DNA of 64,000 nt from the NCBI RefSeq assembly GCF_020042285.1, contig NZ_CP083388.1, positions 956,001 through 1,020,000 on the forward strand, read 5' to 3'. The position numbers and the translations under genes were made by a program. Below are positions 34,724-43,006 of this stretch, piece after piece. Within the stretch, counting starts at the first letter, position 1; every line of letters starts with the position of its first letter. The notes under the pieces were generated by a model. The model did no database searches, had not been told where the DNA came from, and saw only the letters and a program-made list of their open reading frames with translations. This stretch comes from Ferruginibacter albus. GTDB taxonomy: Bacteria; Bacteroidota; Bacteroidia; Chitinophagales; Chitinophagaceae.

Positions 34724-35911
34724 TCATTTGTTTTTTTCCAGAGAAGTTATAATGTCTGAGAATTGATCGACACGATGATACCAGGTGTTTGGCTTCGCTA
34801 CTTCCATGCGTATTGCTTTTTTTTCGATGGAGTCATTGGTTAATTCAGCAACAATAAAGTTTTGAAACATTTCTTTATCATCGGCAATACTGATCACATT
34901 TTTAAATTCATCGAGGTAACTAAAGTTGGTGCTTACAACCGGTAAACCTGCTGCAAGATATTCGTTGATTTTTAAAGGATAAATACCTTTATTGAACTCA
35001 TTAATAGCAAATGGAATGATCCCTAAAGAAAAATTCTTTACATAATCGGGCAATTCTTCTAATTTTTTTGCACCGACAAGCTTTACGTTATTGTATTGGC
35101 TTAACAATTGTTCACCCTGCTTGTCTACTATTCTTCCTACAAAAACAAAATCAACATCGGGTAATTGTTTTGCTGCATACGCTAACAATTCATAATCCAA
35201 TCTTTCATCAATGCTACCAATATAGCCTACTGTTTTTTTACTGCTGATAGCGGGATTGTAAGCTTTGTTGAATAATTCGATATTAGCAGCGTTCTTTACT
35301 AAAAAGCAAGAGCGGCAAAATTCTTTTTTCTTTTCGTATAACCCTTGTGATGTAACAATAGTGGCATCCGCAATTTGCATGAACGCTTTCTCCAGCCATT
35401 CGCCATGTTTTTTTAGCCAGGTAGCAGCGCCTATTTCATCGTAACAATGATAGATCAATGTTTTTTCATTCAGCATTCTTTTATTCACTATTCCCAAGCC
35501 CGGGCTGAATGCATTTACATTGACAAGTTCGTTGGTCATATTTAATTTGCGCAACCAACGTTTGGTACTTCTTCTTATCAACCATCCATTAAATTTTAAA
35601 AGCTGGTTATAAATAAAACCCTTTGGTAAAAAATTGATAGTGAGAATAACGGGAGGTGTTAGTACGTAAACGTCTGCCTTATCACTTACTTTTAATTTAC
35701 GAACCCTGTTTGTTAGTCCAAATGCTCTTTTAAATGGAATGTTCTTTTTGCCCGTAATACCTTCTACGATCTCTTTTATGGTATAGGCATTGTCAACATA
35801 CAATACGTTATTTTGCTCCGCAAACACTTTCATCAATTCCGCAATGGTTTTTGCGTAATCACTTTCCCACATGATGTTTGAGAAGCAGACGATATTTCTG
35901 TTGGTGAGCAT
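34724..35911 (-). CDS. GT-B glycosyltransferase (GT1/GT4-like)
   Basis: A 395-residue GT-B fold enzyme. The N-terminal half has NVLYVDNAYTIKEIVEG; the C-terminal nucleotide-sugar domain has KTVGYIGSIDERLDYELL and LGIIPFAINEFNKGIYPLKINEYLAAGLPVVSTNFSYLDEF, with the E of INEYLAAG in the donor site. No signal peptide or membrane helix. It is the last gene of the polysaccharide run; the start overlaps nothing and lies 7 bp from the preceding gene. Confidence 0.85.
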   Translation of the reverse strand: MLTNRNIVCFSNIMWESDYAKTIAELMKVFAEQNNVLYVDNAYTIKEIVEGITGKKNIPFKRAFGLTNRVRKLKVSDKADVYVLTPPVILTINFLPKGFIYNQLLKFNGWLIRRSTKRWLRKLNMTNELVNVNAFSPGLGIVNKRMLNEKTLIYHCYDEIGAATWLKKHGEWLEKAFMQIADATIVTSQGLYEKKKEFCRSCFLVKNAANIELFNKAYNPAISSKKTVGYIGSIDERLDYELLAYAAKQLPDVDFVFVGRIVDKQGEQLLSQYNNVKLVGAKKLEELPDYVKNFSLGIIPFAINEFNKGIYPLKINEYLAAGLPVVSTNFSYLDEFKNVISIADDKEMFQNFIVAELTNDSIEKKAIRMEVAKPNTWYHRVDQFSDIITSLEKNK

Positions 35912-35918
35912 TAATTAA

Positions 35919-37217
35919 CTAACCTTTTACCTGTTCTATTTCTTTGTGATAAGAATGTTGTGTAGCCACATGTTTTCTTGCATTTCTTAGTTTTAATAAA
36001 GACAACACCTGTAAGAAAACAAATTTCGGGATGTGTATCAAAGCCTGGTAAATGCGCTTATCTGTTTTTGAGTTTAGCAGTGCGATAAAAAATCCTGCAA
36101 CAAAAACGGCTAATATACCGCACCAGATAAACGTTGCACTTATACTAATAAAAATATTTGCAATAGCGATCAATGCAGCCAATATTAATGAGATGAACAT
36201 TGGTGGGCGTATCAGCATAAACCCATATACTATCTGATTGAAGTTAAATCGCATCAATCCTCTGCCTAAAACAGCAAAGCCGAATTTGTAAAAGCGAAAC
36301 CACGATTTATTCCATCTTGCACGTTGCTTAACCAATTGTTCCGATTTAGCAATCTTTTCATCATATACCAACACGTTTTCTGCAAAAGCAATGCGAAGGT
36401 CTTGTAATAAAATCTCTTTCTGCAATATCTTATCAAAACCCCAGCCGCATTCTAAAATATCTTTTCTTCTTGCTTCTATCTGTTTGCGTAGTTTTTCATC
36501 AGCTCCGGCAACTGCAGGATCATGCTCCAAACATTGTCTGTACAAGTCAACATCAAATGCCATTCCTGAGCCGGAAAGCATAGAAGAAGAACCGATGTTG
36601 AATAAAACTTTTCTATCGTAAAACAAATAATATAATTCGTTGGTAGCATCAATGCAGGCATAGATGGTATCCAGGTTTTTAGCTGCACGTACGCCTTGCA
36701 CCGCTTTGTATCCCGCATTAAAATATACGTTCATCTCATGCAGGTAATTCGGTTCAACTAAATTATCACTGTCAATGATGGTAATGATATCGTGCTTTCT
36801 TTTAAAGTTATCCATTGCATAAAAATGCGAACGTGCCTGGCTTGCCAACACCTGTTCAGGCTGTAATAAAATTACTCTGGGGTCGGGAGGAAATGGAGTT
36901 ACTTCTTTACAATCATCTGCTACTACATAGATCAAATACTTATCGTAATCTAGTTTTAATAAAGATTGTAAAACAAAAGGAATATTACCAGTGTCTTTGT
37001 AGGCTGTTAATATGATCGCATAATCCGGTAATTTGTCATCGATCGCCTGCGGAGTTTTTTTTCCTTTAATTAAGTATAGTAAATAAGACAGGAATGGAAA
37101 CACTAATTGTGCTGCCAGGAATAATTGAAATAATATCCAAACAATATATACTAATTTCAAAAGCATTCTTTTTTGTTTTACTAGCGGGACTGAGCTATTG
37201 CTCTGACCACTGAGCAT
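35919..37217 (-). CDS. Membrane GT2 glycosyltransferase
   Basis: A 432-residue GT-A enzyme with an N-terminal helix (about 20-45) and a pair of C-terminal helices (about 320-380). The catalytic domain has ILTAYKDTGNIPFVLQSLL, the metal-binding D-x-D in IDSDNLVEPNY, and the QxxRW-like acceptor motif in VKQRARWNKSW, as in processive or multi-sugar synthases. It follows the GT4 gene by 2 bp, so the two are translationally close. Confidence 0.88.
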   Translation of the reverse strand: MLSGQSNSSVPLVKQKRMLLKLVYIVWILFQLFLAAQLVFPFLSYLLYLIKGKKTPQAIDDKLPDYAIILTAYKDTGNIPFVLQSLLKLDYDKYLIYVVADDCKEVTPFPPDPRVILLQPEQVLASQARSHFYAMDNFKRKHDIITIIDSDNLVEPNYLHEMNVYFNAGYKAVQGVRAAKNLDTIYACIDATNELYYLFYDRKVLFNIGSSSMLSGSGMAFDVDLYRQCLEHDPAVAGADEKLRKQIEARRKDILECGWGFDKILQKEILLQDLRIAFAENVLVYDEKIAKSEQLVKQRARWNKSWFRFYKFGFAVLGRGLMRFNFNQIVYGFMLIRPPMFISLILAALIAIANIFISISATFIWCGILAVFVAGFFIALLNSKTDKRIYQALIHIPKFVFLQVLSLLKLRNARKHVATQHSYHKEIEQVKG

Positions 37218-37219
37218 CG

Positions 37220-38350
37220 TTAAGTAACACTAAGTTCTTTATAAATACTCAATGTTTTTTCGGCTGCTTCTTTCCAGGTAAACCGGGCTGCGTTTAAAAA
37301 GCCTTTTTCCTTTTGGTTGCCGTACAGCAATGGATCGCTTAATAAACGCTCAATTCCCGAAAAAATTTCATCCGCATTAGCCGGATCTACCAATAAAGCT
37401 GCTCCGCCGGCAATTTCAGGCAGGGCAGAGGTATTAGATGTGATCACCGGCGTGCCGCATGCCATTGCTTCAATTACCGGCATACCAAAGCTTTCCCTGT
37501 GCGATGGATATAAAAATACAGTAGCCAGGTTGTACAAAAACGGTACATCATTAAAAACCACGTAATCCAATACTTGTATTTTATTGATAAGGGTTGGATC
37601 GCCGATCTCATTCAGCCAGTTGGTGATGTATTCTCTTTTGCAATCCGTTAATACTAATGGCAAGCTATCTTTGTTTGAAGCTACATATTTGCTATACGCT
37701 TTTAATACACCGATGGTATTTTTTTTAGGTGCTGTATTGGCAAAATGAAGAATGAATTTTTCAGGAAGTTTGTATTGGATCTTAAAACGGGACAGCGTAT
37801 CGTTATCTGTTATTACATTAAATTGAGGATTAACAGCATTATAAACTACTCTGATTTTTTCTTCTGCTAATTTCAATCTGTCAGCAATAACTTTTTTCTC
37901 GTATTCCGATACTGTGATTACGAGCTTCGCTTTTTTTGCCACACGAGGTACAATGAATCTTCTGTACAGATTGCCAAAGTTTTGATACGATGAACCGGAA
38001 AAATTTACCGATTCCATGTAAATAACATCGTGTATGGTTATCACCATTGGCACTTTACAAAATAATGGAGCTGTGTTGGCTGTGCAGTGTAATAGATCAG
38101 GCTTGATCTTATTTACTATTGCAGGTAATTTTTGTTGTTCCCAAATTGGGTAAGATGAATCGGGTATTTTATGAATGGAAAAATTATTGGTTGCTTCAAT
38201 ACATTGATCATCTTCATCATTCTTTGCAAGAACAATATATTTATTAGTAGTGTCTATCTTTTGCAATTGGCGAATAATTTCCAACGCAACTATTTCCATG
38301 CCGTGTTTTTTACGACGAAATAAACGTTGAGCTTCTATGCCAATTGTCAT
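37220..38350 (-). CDS. GT4 family glycosyltransferase
   Basis: A 376-residue GT-B retaining enzyme. It has LLHCTANTAPLF in the N-domain, GVLKAYSKYV and the conserved donor-site motif ESFGMPVIEAMACGTPVITSNTSALPEIAGGAALLVDPANADE (E-x7-E). MTIGIEAQRLFRRKKHGMEIVALEII matches mannosyl-type GT4 starts. It belongs to the polysaccharide operon. Confidence 0.92.
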   Translation of the reverse strand: MTIGIEAQRLFRRKKHGMEIVALEIIRQLQKIDTTNKYIVLAKNDEDDQCIEATNNFSIHKIPDSSYPIWEQQKLPAIVNKIKPDLLHCTANTAPLFCKVPMVITIHDVIYMESVNFSGSSYQNFGNLYRRFIVPRVAKKAKLVITVSEYEKKVIADRLKLAEEKIRVVYNAVNPQFNVITDNDTLSRFKIQYKLPEKFILHFANTAPKKNTIGVLKAYSKYVASNKDSLPLVLTDCKREYITNWLNEIGDPTLINKIQVLDYVVFNDVPFLYNLATVFLYPSHRESFGMPVIEAMACGTPVITSNTSALPEIAGGAALLVDPANADEIFSGIERLLSDPLLYGNQKEKGFLNAARFTWKEAAEKTLSIYKELSVT

Positions 38351-38474
38351 TTGTTGTGTTTTAGTGATCGAACGCAGGTCATTATGATGTTGATGATCTT
38401 TAAGGACTTTCTTAAGAAGTCATAATAATCTATAAGATCAGCGTTCTATGTTTTCAAATTTAATTCAAATGCGG

Positions 38475-39389
38475 TTATGCTGTAGAATATTTGGATCTTG
38501 TAAGGTTCCAGGAAACTCCTTTTAAATATGCTTTTAAAAAAACAAATTGCCTGCGAACGATATAACTTATAATTGCTTTTGGCATTGCCAAAAAAGTAAA
38601 GCAAAACAGAAACGCCATGAACTGTAAAAAGTTAGTGTTGCGGCGCATATATAAAATTCTGTTTCTGCTTAAATAATACACTTTTAAAGGACTGTTCTTT
38701 CCTACTGAAAGAGACTCTTTATGATAGATCAATCCTTTTGCCTGGTAATAAATAGTATAACCTGCTTTTAATATCCTGCTGCTCCAATCCCATTCTTCAT
38801 AGTAAACAAAAAAATTATCAGGGAACATTCCTACTTTATCTATCACATCTTTACTTACCATCATGGCACAACCATGAGCGCCGTACGTGTAGCGGCTTGT
38901 ATCATATTGTCCTTTGTCTTCTTCTTTATCTCCAATTGCAGTTGTTCTTCCCGTGTATAAGTTCATGGGATTAAAACCTGCATATTGAATTACGTTAGGA
39001 TGACTGAAGTAACGGATCTTAGGACAAGTAACTCCAATGCTTTTATCAATTAAAAAGGGCTCTAATAAAACATTTAACAGATCAGGAGTAACTTCTGTAT
39101 CATTGTTCACTATAAATATATAATCGCCTTTCGCTTGTTTCATTCCCCAATTATTACCTCCGGCGAAACCTAAGTTTTTACCGGCCAATAATAATTTAGT
39201 ATTAGGATAATTGCCTGCTGAAATTTGTTCAGTTGGATCAATATCGGATGCCATATCGCAAACCAATATTTCGTAATTTTTGTAAAGCAGATTACGGGTA
39301 CTTTCCAAAAAATCGCAGGTAACAGCAGTCTGGTTCCAGTTGAGCGTAATAATAGATATTAACGGCTCTGTTGTTTGCACAGCAGTCAT
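38475..39389 (-). CDS. GT2 glycosyltransferase (WbbL-like)
   Basis: A 304-residue GT-A enzyme of the rhamnosyl/N-acetylglucosaminyl type. IITLNWNQTAVTCDFLES opens the nucleotide-binding fold, GFAGGNNWGMKQAKGDYIFIVNNDTEV holds the DxD-like NDTE motif, and DNFFVYYEEWDWSSRIL is the catalytic base region. A short hydrophobic C-terminal stretch (about 250-285) may touch the membrane. A 124-bp gap separates it from the next gene. Confidence 0.92.
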   Translation of the reverse strand: MTAVQTTEPLISIITLNWNQTAVTCDFLESTRNLLYKNYEILVCDMASDIDPTEQISAGNYPNTKLLLAGKNLGFAGGNNWGMKQAKGDYIFIVNNDTEVTPDLLNVLLEPFLIDKSIGVTCPKIRYFSHPNVIQYAGFNPMNLYTGRTTAIGDKEEDKGQYDTSRYTYGAHGCAMMVSKDVIDKVGMFPDNFFVYYEEWDWSSRILKAGYTIYYQAKGLIYHKESLSVGKNSPLKVYYLSRNRILYMRRNTNFLQFMAFLFCFTFLAMPKAIISYIVRRQFVFLKAYLKGVSWNLTRSKYSTA

Positions 39390-39412
39390 GTTAAATTGCT
39401 TTTAGTGCAAAC

Positions 39413-40528
39413 TTAAACATTTGATTTTTGGAAAAGCGCAGTAGGAGTCTTCAACATTATCATGAGGTCAACCCGTAAGCTGTGGTTTCTTGCATAATCA
39501 ATATCCAGCGCCATTCTTTCTTCCACGCTCATTTCTTCTTTACCTCTTTTAGATACCTGCCATAAGCCGGTAATACCTGCGGGTGCCATAAAACGTTCTG
39601 ACCATTCATTGGTGGTAAGGGTAATGCCCTCGTACAATGGTAAAGGACGATTGCCAACAATGCTCATATCTCCTTTTAATACATTGAACAACTGCGGAAG
39701 TTCATCTAAGCTTGTATTGCGTAAAAATGTTCCAATCTTTGTTATACGTGGATCATTTTTTAACTTAAAAAACGATGGTGCATTTTCTGTTGTTTCATAT
39801 TGATTTTGCCCGGCTAATTCACTTAATTTTTTATCCGCATCCGGGATCATGGTACGGAATTTATAAAATTTAAAGATCTTAAATCCGCGACCTGCTCTGC
39901 TGGCACTATAAAATATAGGTCCTCTCGATTCAATTCTGATCGCAATAGCGATAATGATAAATAATGGTAAGAAAAATAATATAGCAATCAAGGAAACAGC
40001 AATATCAAAGATCCTTTTTCCGATATGTGTTTTTGCGTTGCTTAATTTAAACGTATCTAATTCTTTATGAAATTTTTCGTGCACGACAGGTTTTGTTAAA
40101 TAAGCATTGGCTTTTTTCAAAAACTTTGCCTTTTCGTGCAAGCGTGTGCAATAGCTTTCTATTTTAACCACATCATCTATCTGGCGCAACGATTTTATTT
40201 CATTTAAATGTTGAACCGGAATGTATGATTCATTATAGATCACCGGGATCCTTGTTTCGAATGATGCTTTTATCCAGGAAGTAAATTCAGCTATATCCTT
40301 ACTGTTGTAAGGTATATCCAGGATGATAAGATCAGGCAATTCCCTGCTGCTTATTTTGCCTTCCGATAAAAATTCCCGGGCAGTAAAAAGATTTTTAGAA
40401 ATATATGATTCGTTGTACAGCGATAAGCATTTTTTAGTTTTGCTTAATGCATTACCTATGTACAAAAAAGATTTTTTTACATCCGTAGTTTCAATAGTAG
40501 TAGCTCCTGCTTCATTATTCACTAACAT
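39413..40528 (-). CDS. Initiating sugar transferase with N-terminal pseudo-receiver domain
   Basis: A 371-residue polyprenyl-phosphate sugar-1-phosphate transferase that should start repeat-unit assembly. Residues about 17-125 look like a response-regulator receiver with the phospho-Asp position kept (D71 in [10 protein letters not shown]) but the N-terminal acidic pair replaced (FLYIGNA) and the Lys displaced. From about 168 the catalytic part has [16 protein letters not shown] (membrane hairpin), [46 protein letters not shown] and [11 protein letters not shown]. The start is taken at the in-frame ATG at 40528. Confidence 0.9.
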   Translation of the reverse strand: MLVNNEAGATTIETTDVKKSFLYIGNALSKTKKCLSLYNESYISKNLFTAREFLSEGKISSRELPDLIILDIPYNSKDIAEFTSWIKASFETRIPVIYNESYIPVQHLNEIKSLRQIDDVVKIESYCTRLHEKAKFLKKANAYLTKPVVHEKFHKELDTFKLSNAKTHIGKRIFDIAVSLIAILFFLPLFIIIAIAIRIESRGPIFYSASRAGRGFKIFKFYKFRTMIPDADKKLSELAGQNQYETTENAPSFFKLKNDPRITKIGTFLRNTSLDELPQLFNVLKGDMSIVGNRPLPLYEGITLTTNEWSERFMAPAGITGLWQVSKRGKEEMSVEERMALDIDYARNHSLRVDLMIMLKTPTALFQKSNV

Positions 40529-40639
40529 AACACATGAGTTTATGGTTAAAAATTCGTGCGGCCGTCTTCTCAAGGGATGAGGATAGATCGAATAGGATGC
40601 AGGAAATGCGGAGGTTTAGAGGATAGTTGGTTGTTCGGG

Positions 40640-41065
40640 TTAGAACATATTCAAATTGTTAAACAATTTTCTTTTTTGATGTATTACATCGGGTCGTCCT
40701 TTAGATAATAACTGTTCTGTTTTATTATATAAATAAACCGGATCAAATGGCTTGGTTAAAAAATCATTTGCACCTAATTCCATGCAAACGTTCTTAAGCT
40801 CTTCATCATTTTCTGCCGAAAGCACTATTACATGTACATTTTTAAAAATTGAACTTGTACTAATGTGTTCCAGCATTTCCAGGTTCTCGGAACCGATACC
40901 AGGAATATCTATTACTATTAAGTCAGGATCAAATCCTGTGTTGATCATTTGTATTGCCTTAAAGTTGTCTTCTACCGCATGTACCAAAAACTTTTCGGCG
41001 AATAGCGTGGTGATCAAATATCTTAATGGTTTACTTCCATCGATTGCTAAAATTGACCTTTTCAT
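40640..41065 (-). CDS. Stand-alone receiver (response regulator) protein
   Basis: A 141-residue single REC domain with a short basic tail. D53 in LIVIDIP is the likely phosphorylation site, S83 in VIVLSAEN and K105 in FLTKPFDP complete the switch residues. Only D9 of the usual acidic pair is present (ILAIDGSKP). There is no output domain, so it would act by protein contact. It sits directly upstream of the sugar transferase whose N-domain is of the same fold. No kinase gene is nearby. Confidence 0.9.
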   Translation of the reverse strand: MKRSILAIDGSKPLRYLITTLFAEKFLVHAVEDNFKAIQMINTGFDPDLIVIDIPGIGSENLEMLEHISTSSIFKNVHVIVLSAENDEELKNVCMELGANDFLTKPFDPVYLYNKTEQLLSKGRPDVIHQKRKLFNNLNMF

Positions 41066-41323
41066 AAACTACGTTCGAAATTTTAAGTTTTCAATCTGTC
41101 TTTAAAAAGGCATTACATAGGGTTAAAGAAATACAGAAGGCATAAAACTCAACTGTCTAAGCGGTTTTGTGGATGATGGAAGTGTTTTATACACTTATAA
41201 TGCTGACAAGTTTAGCGTAAAGGACTCGTTTAAAGGGTGATCAAGGATTGAACTTTGTGAGAGGGGGTATATTGATAATCAACGTAAAAATAGTCTCCAT
41301 TTTTTAAAATTCAAAATTTATCT

Positions 41324-41335
41324 TGATAAATATCA
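41324..41335. promoter_or_regulatory. Possible operator TGATAAATATCA
   Basis: Inverted half-sites TGATA and TATCA around AA. A second copy with TT centre lies at 41446-41457, and a related TGATATTTATTA at 42769-42780. Position near polysaccharide genes suggests a regulator site; AT-rich chance is not excluded. Confidence 0.3.
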
Positions 41336-41445
41336 GAAAATTATTAAAAAACAACCACGAATTAAAGAAAAAAGATTATTGAAAAAATTGATTTTTTTTA
41401 TTGCAGACAGGTGATTGTAAGTATGCTATAGATAAAAATTTATGT

Positions 41446-41457
41446 TGATATTTATCA
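41446..41457. promoter_or_regulatory. Possible operator TGATATTTATCA
   Basis: The exact reverse complement of the 41324 site, 122 bp away, with the same 5-bp half-sites. Confidence 0.3.
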
Positions 41458-41506
41458 TAAAAAAAATAAAAAAGATATAGAAGCCAAAAAATAATCTTAA
41501 CTGCGT

Positions 41507-42691
41507 TTATACCTTCCGGTTAGCTTTTTCCCACAACACCGTTTGCTTTTTATTTAAGAATCTGCCTAAACCCAGGTATAAGGCAACATTCATAAAAACA
41601 AAATAATACGGAACATACAGCGCTTTAATTTTAGTGTTGCGCAAAGCCATTAACCAGCCTGTTGTGGCAGCCACATAAAACAGGCATTGTGCTGCTAACA
41701 GGGCTGTATATACAATACCGGCATGATGAATATATAGAAGAATATTAAAAATAAATATCAGCGGCAATAAGAACGGGCACACACACCAGCGCAATACCCG
41801 ATGCGAAATATATTGAAAGGAGAGCTTACCATATTTAAAAATATTAAGCAGGTCTTTAAGCATCATCACCGACTGAAACCCGCCCGCGCTTATTCGGATC
41901 TTTCTTTTTTGTTCATCTTTCATGGTCATGGAAGGGGCTTCTGTAGCAAATGCCCGGGGTTCATACATAACCTTGTATCCTTTCTGACATATTCTTAATG
42001 AAATGATGAAATCATCCAGCAGCACATTGCCGGGCACGTGCTCATAAAGAGCTGTCCGTACAGAAAATAATTCTCCGGCAGCGCCCACAACAGTGTAAAA
42101 CTCGGCATCCAGCTTTTTTAAAAAAGATTCATATTTCCAGTATAAACCTTCACCGGCGCCTGCTGCATTTTGTTTTTCAGAAGCATCCACCACCTTCTTT
42201 TCTCCTGCAACGGCTCCAATGTTTTCATTTTGGTAATGCTTGATGATTTCTCTTACACAATCCGTATTTAGTAAAGTATTGGCATCGGAAAATATGATGT
42301 AGGGTGTGGTTACATATGGTATGGCACGGTTTACAGCAGCAATTTTTCCTTCCCGTTCCGGTTTATATAATAATGTAATGGAAGGATATTCTTTTATAAT
42401 GTCCGGCGTTTTATCGTTTGATCCATCTGCAACAAATAATAATTTTAATTTATCCACAGGATAATTCAATGCAAAGGTGTTCTCAATTTTTTTGCGGATG
42501 AAAGCTTCTTCGTTATAAGTGGCTACTATTAAGGTAACTTCAGGTTCAAAAGCTTTTTCAGCAGGAATAGCTTTCTTTTTCTTAAATAAGGATATGATTT
42601 TAAGATATATCCAAAGCACAATGCCATAGCCGATGTAGCTATAAAAAACAATAAAAAGCGATATCCAGAAAAATAGTTTCAGCAGTAACAT
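41507..42691 (-). CDS. Membrane GT2 glycosyltransferase
   Basis: A 394-residue GT-A enzyme with an N-terminal helix (about 3-30) and three C-terminal helices (about 295-375). The catalytic domain has TLIVATYNEEAFIRKKIENTF, VADGSNDKTPDII, the metal site in FSDANT, the DD of LLDDFIISLRIC as catalytic base region, and KIRISAGGFQS in the QxxRW position. It resembles hyaluronan/cellulose synthase-like GT2 enzymes. It is the first gene of the locus, separated from the others by 441 bp. Confidence 0.9.
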   Translation of the reverse strand: MLLLKLFFWISLFIVFYSYIGYGIVLWIYLKIISLFKKKKAIPAEKAFEPEVTLIVATYNEEAFIRKKIENTFALNYPVDKLKLLFVADGSNDKTPDIIKEYPSITLLYKPEREGKIAAVNRAIPYVTTPYIIFSDANTLLNTDCVREIIKHYQNENIGAVAGEKKVVDASEKQNAAGAGEGLYWKYESFLKKLDAEFYTVVGAAGELFSVRTALYEHVPGNVLLDDFIISLRICQKGYKVMYEPRAFATEAPSMTMKDEQKRKIRISAGGFQSVMMLKDLLNIFKYGKLSFQYISHRVLRWCVCPFLLPLIFIFNILLYIHHAGIVYTALLAAQCLFYVAATTGWLMALRNTKIKALYVPYYFVFMNVALYLGLGRFLNKKQTVLWEKANRKV

Positions 42692-43006
42692 GCTTTCAAA
42701 AATAAGTGTAAAAAGAATTTTGTTATTAATATTTTTTCATGACAATGTGAATAAGTAGAATTATTTTTTGATATTTATTAATCAATATTTTGGCTTTTTA
42801 AATTATTTGTATATTTTTACGCCATCTTTAATCCCTCATTGTAGACATTATAGGTCTAATACCTCCTAGAGAAATCATCCCAATACTGAATTACATCACT
42901 TCCAATTCCTGTTTACAACACAACAGTTAACGAATCGCCTCAAGAATTCACATTCCTTGCAAATTGCCTTTGAATTAATTCGTGATTAATTATTTAAACC
43001 ATTAAA
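42692..43006. other. 315-bp divergent spacer
   Basis: No gene. On the minus strand TATTTTTG (42697-42704) lies 5 nt before the GT2 ATG. On the plus strand TTTG (42789-42792), 17 nt, and TATATTTT (42810-42817, last base off consensus) could drive the giant esterase gene with a leader of about 180 nt. TGATATTTATTA at 42769-42780 resembles the operator-like sites. Confidence 0.4.

Larger units (their letters stand above)
41066..41506. other. 441-bp AT-rich spacer with two TGATA-WW-TATCA sites
   Basis: No credible gene. It holds the palindromes TGATAAATATCA (41324-41335) and TGATATTTATCA (41446-41457). It must contain the promoter for the receiver gene and the end of the GT2 gene's transcript, but no clear TAnnTTTG box or hairpin terminator was seen. 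Confidence 0.5.

Noticed and set aside
34724..42691. Complete capsule/exopolysaccharide export system
   Set aside because: Only glycosyltransferases, an initiating enzyme and a receiver are present. No Wzx, Wzy, Wza, Wzc or ABC export genes lie in the window.
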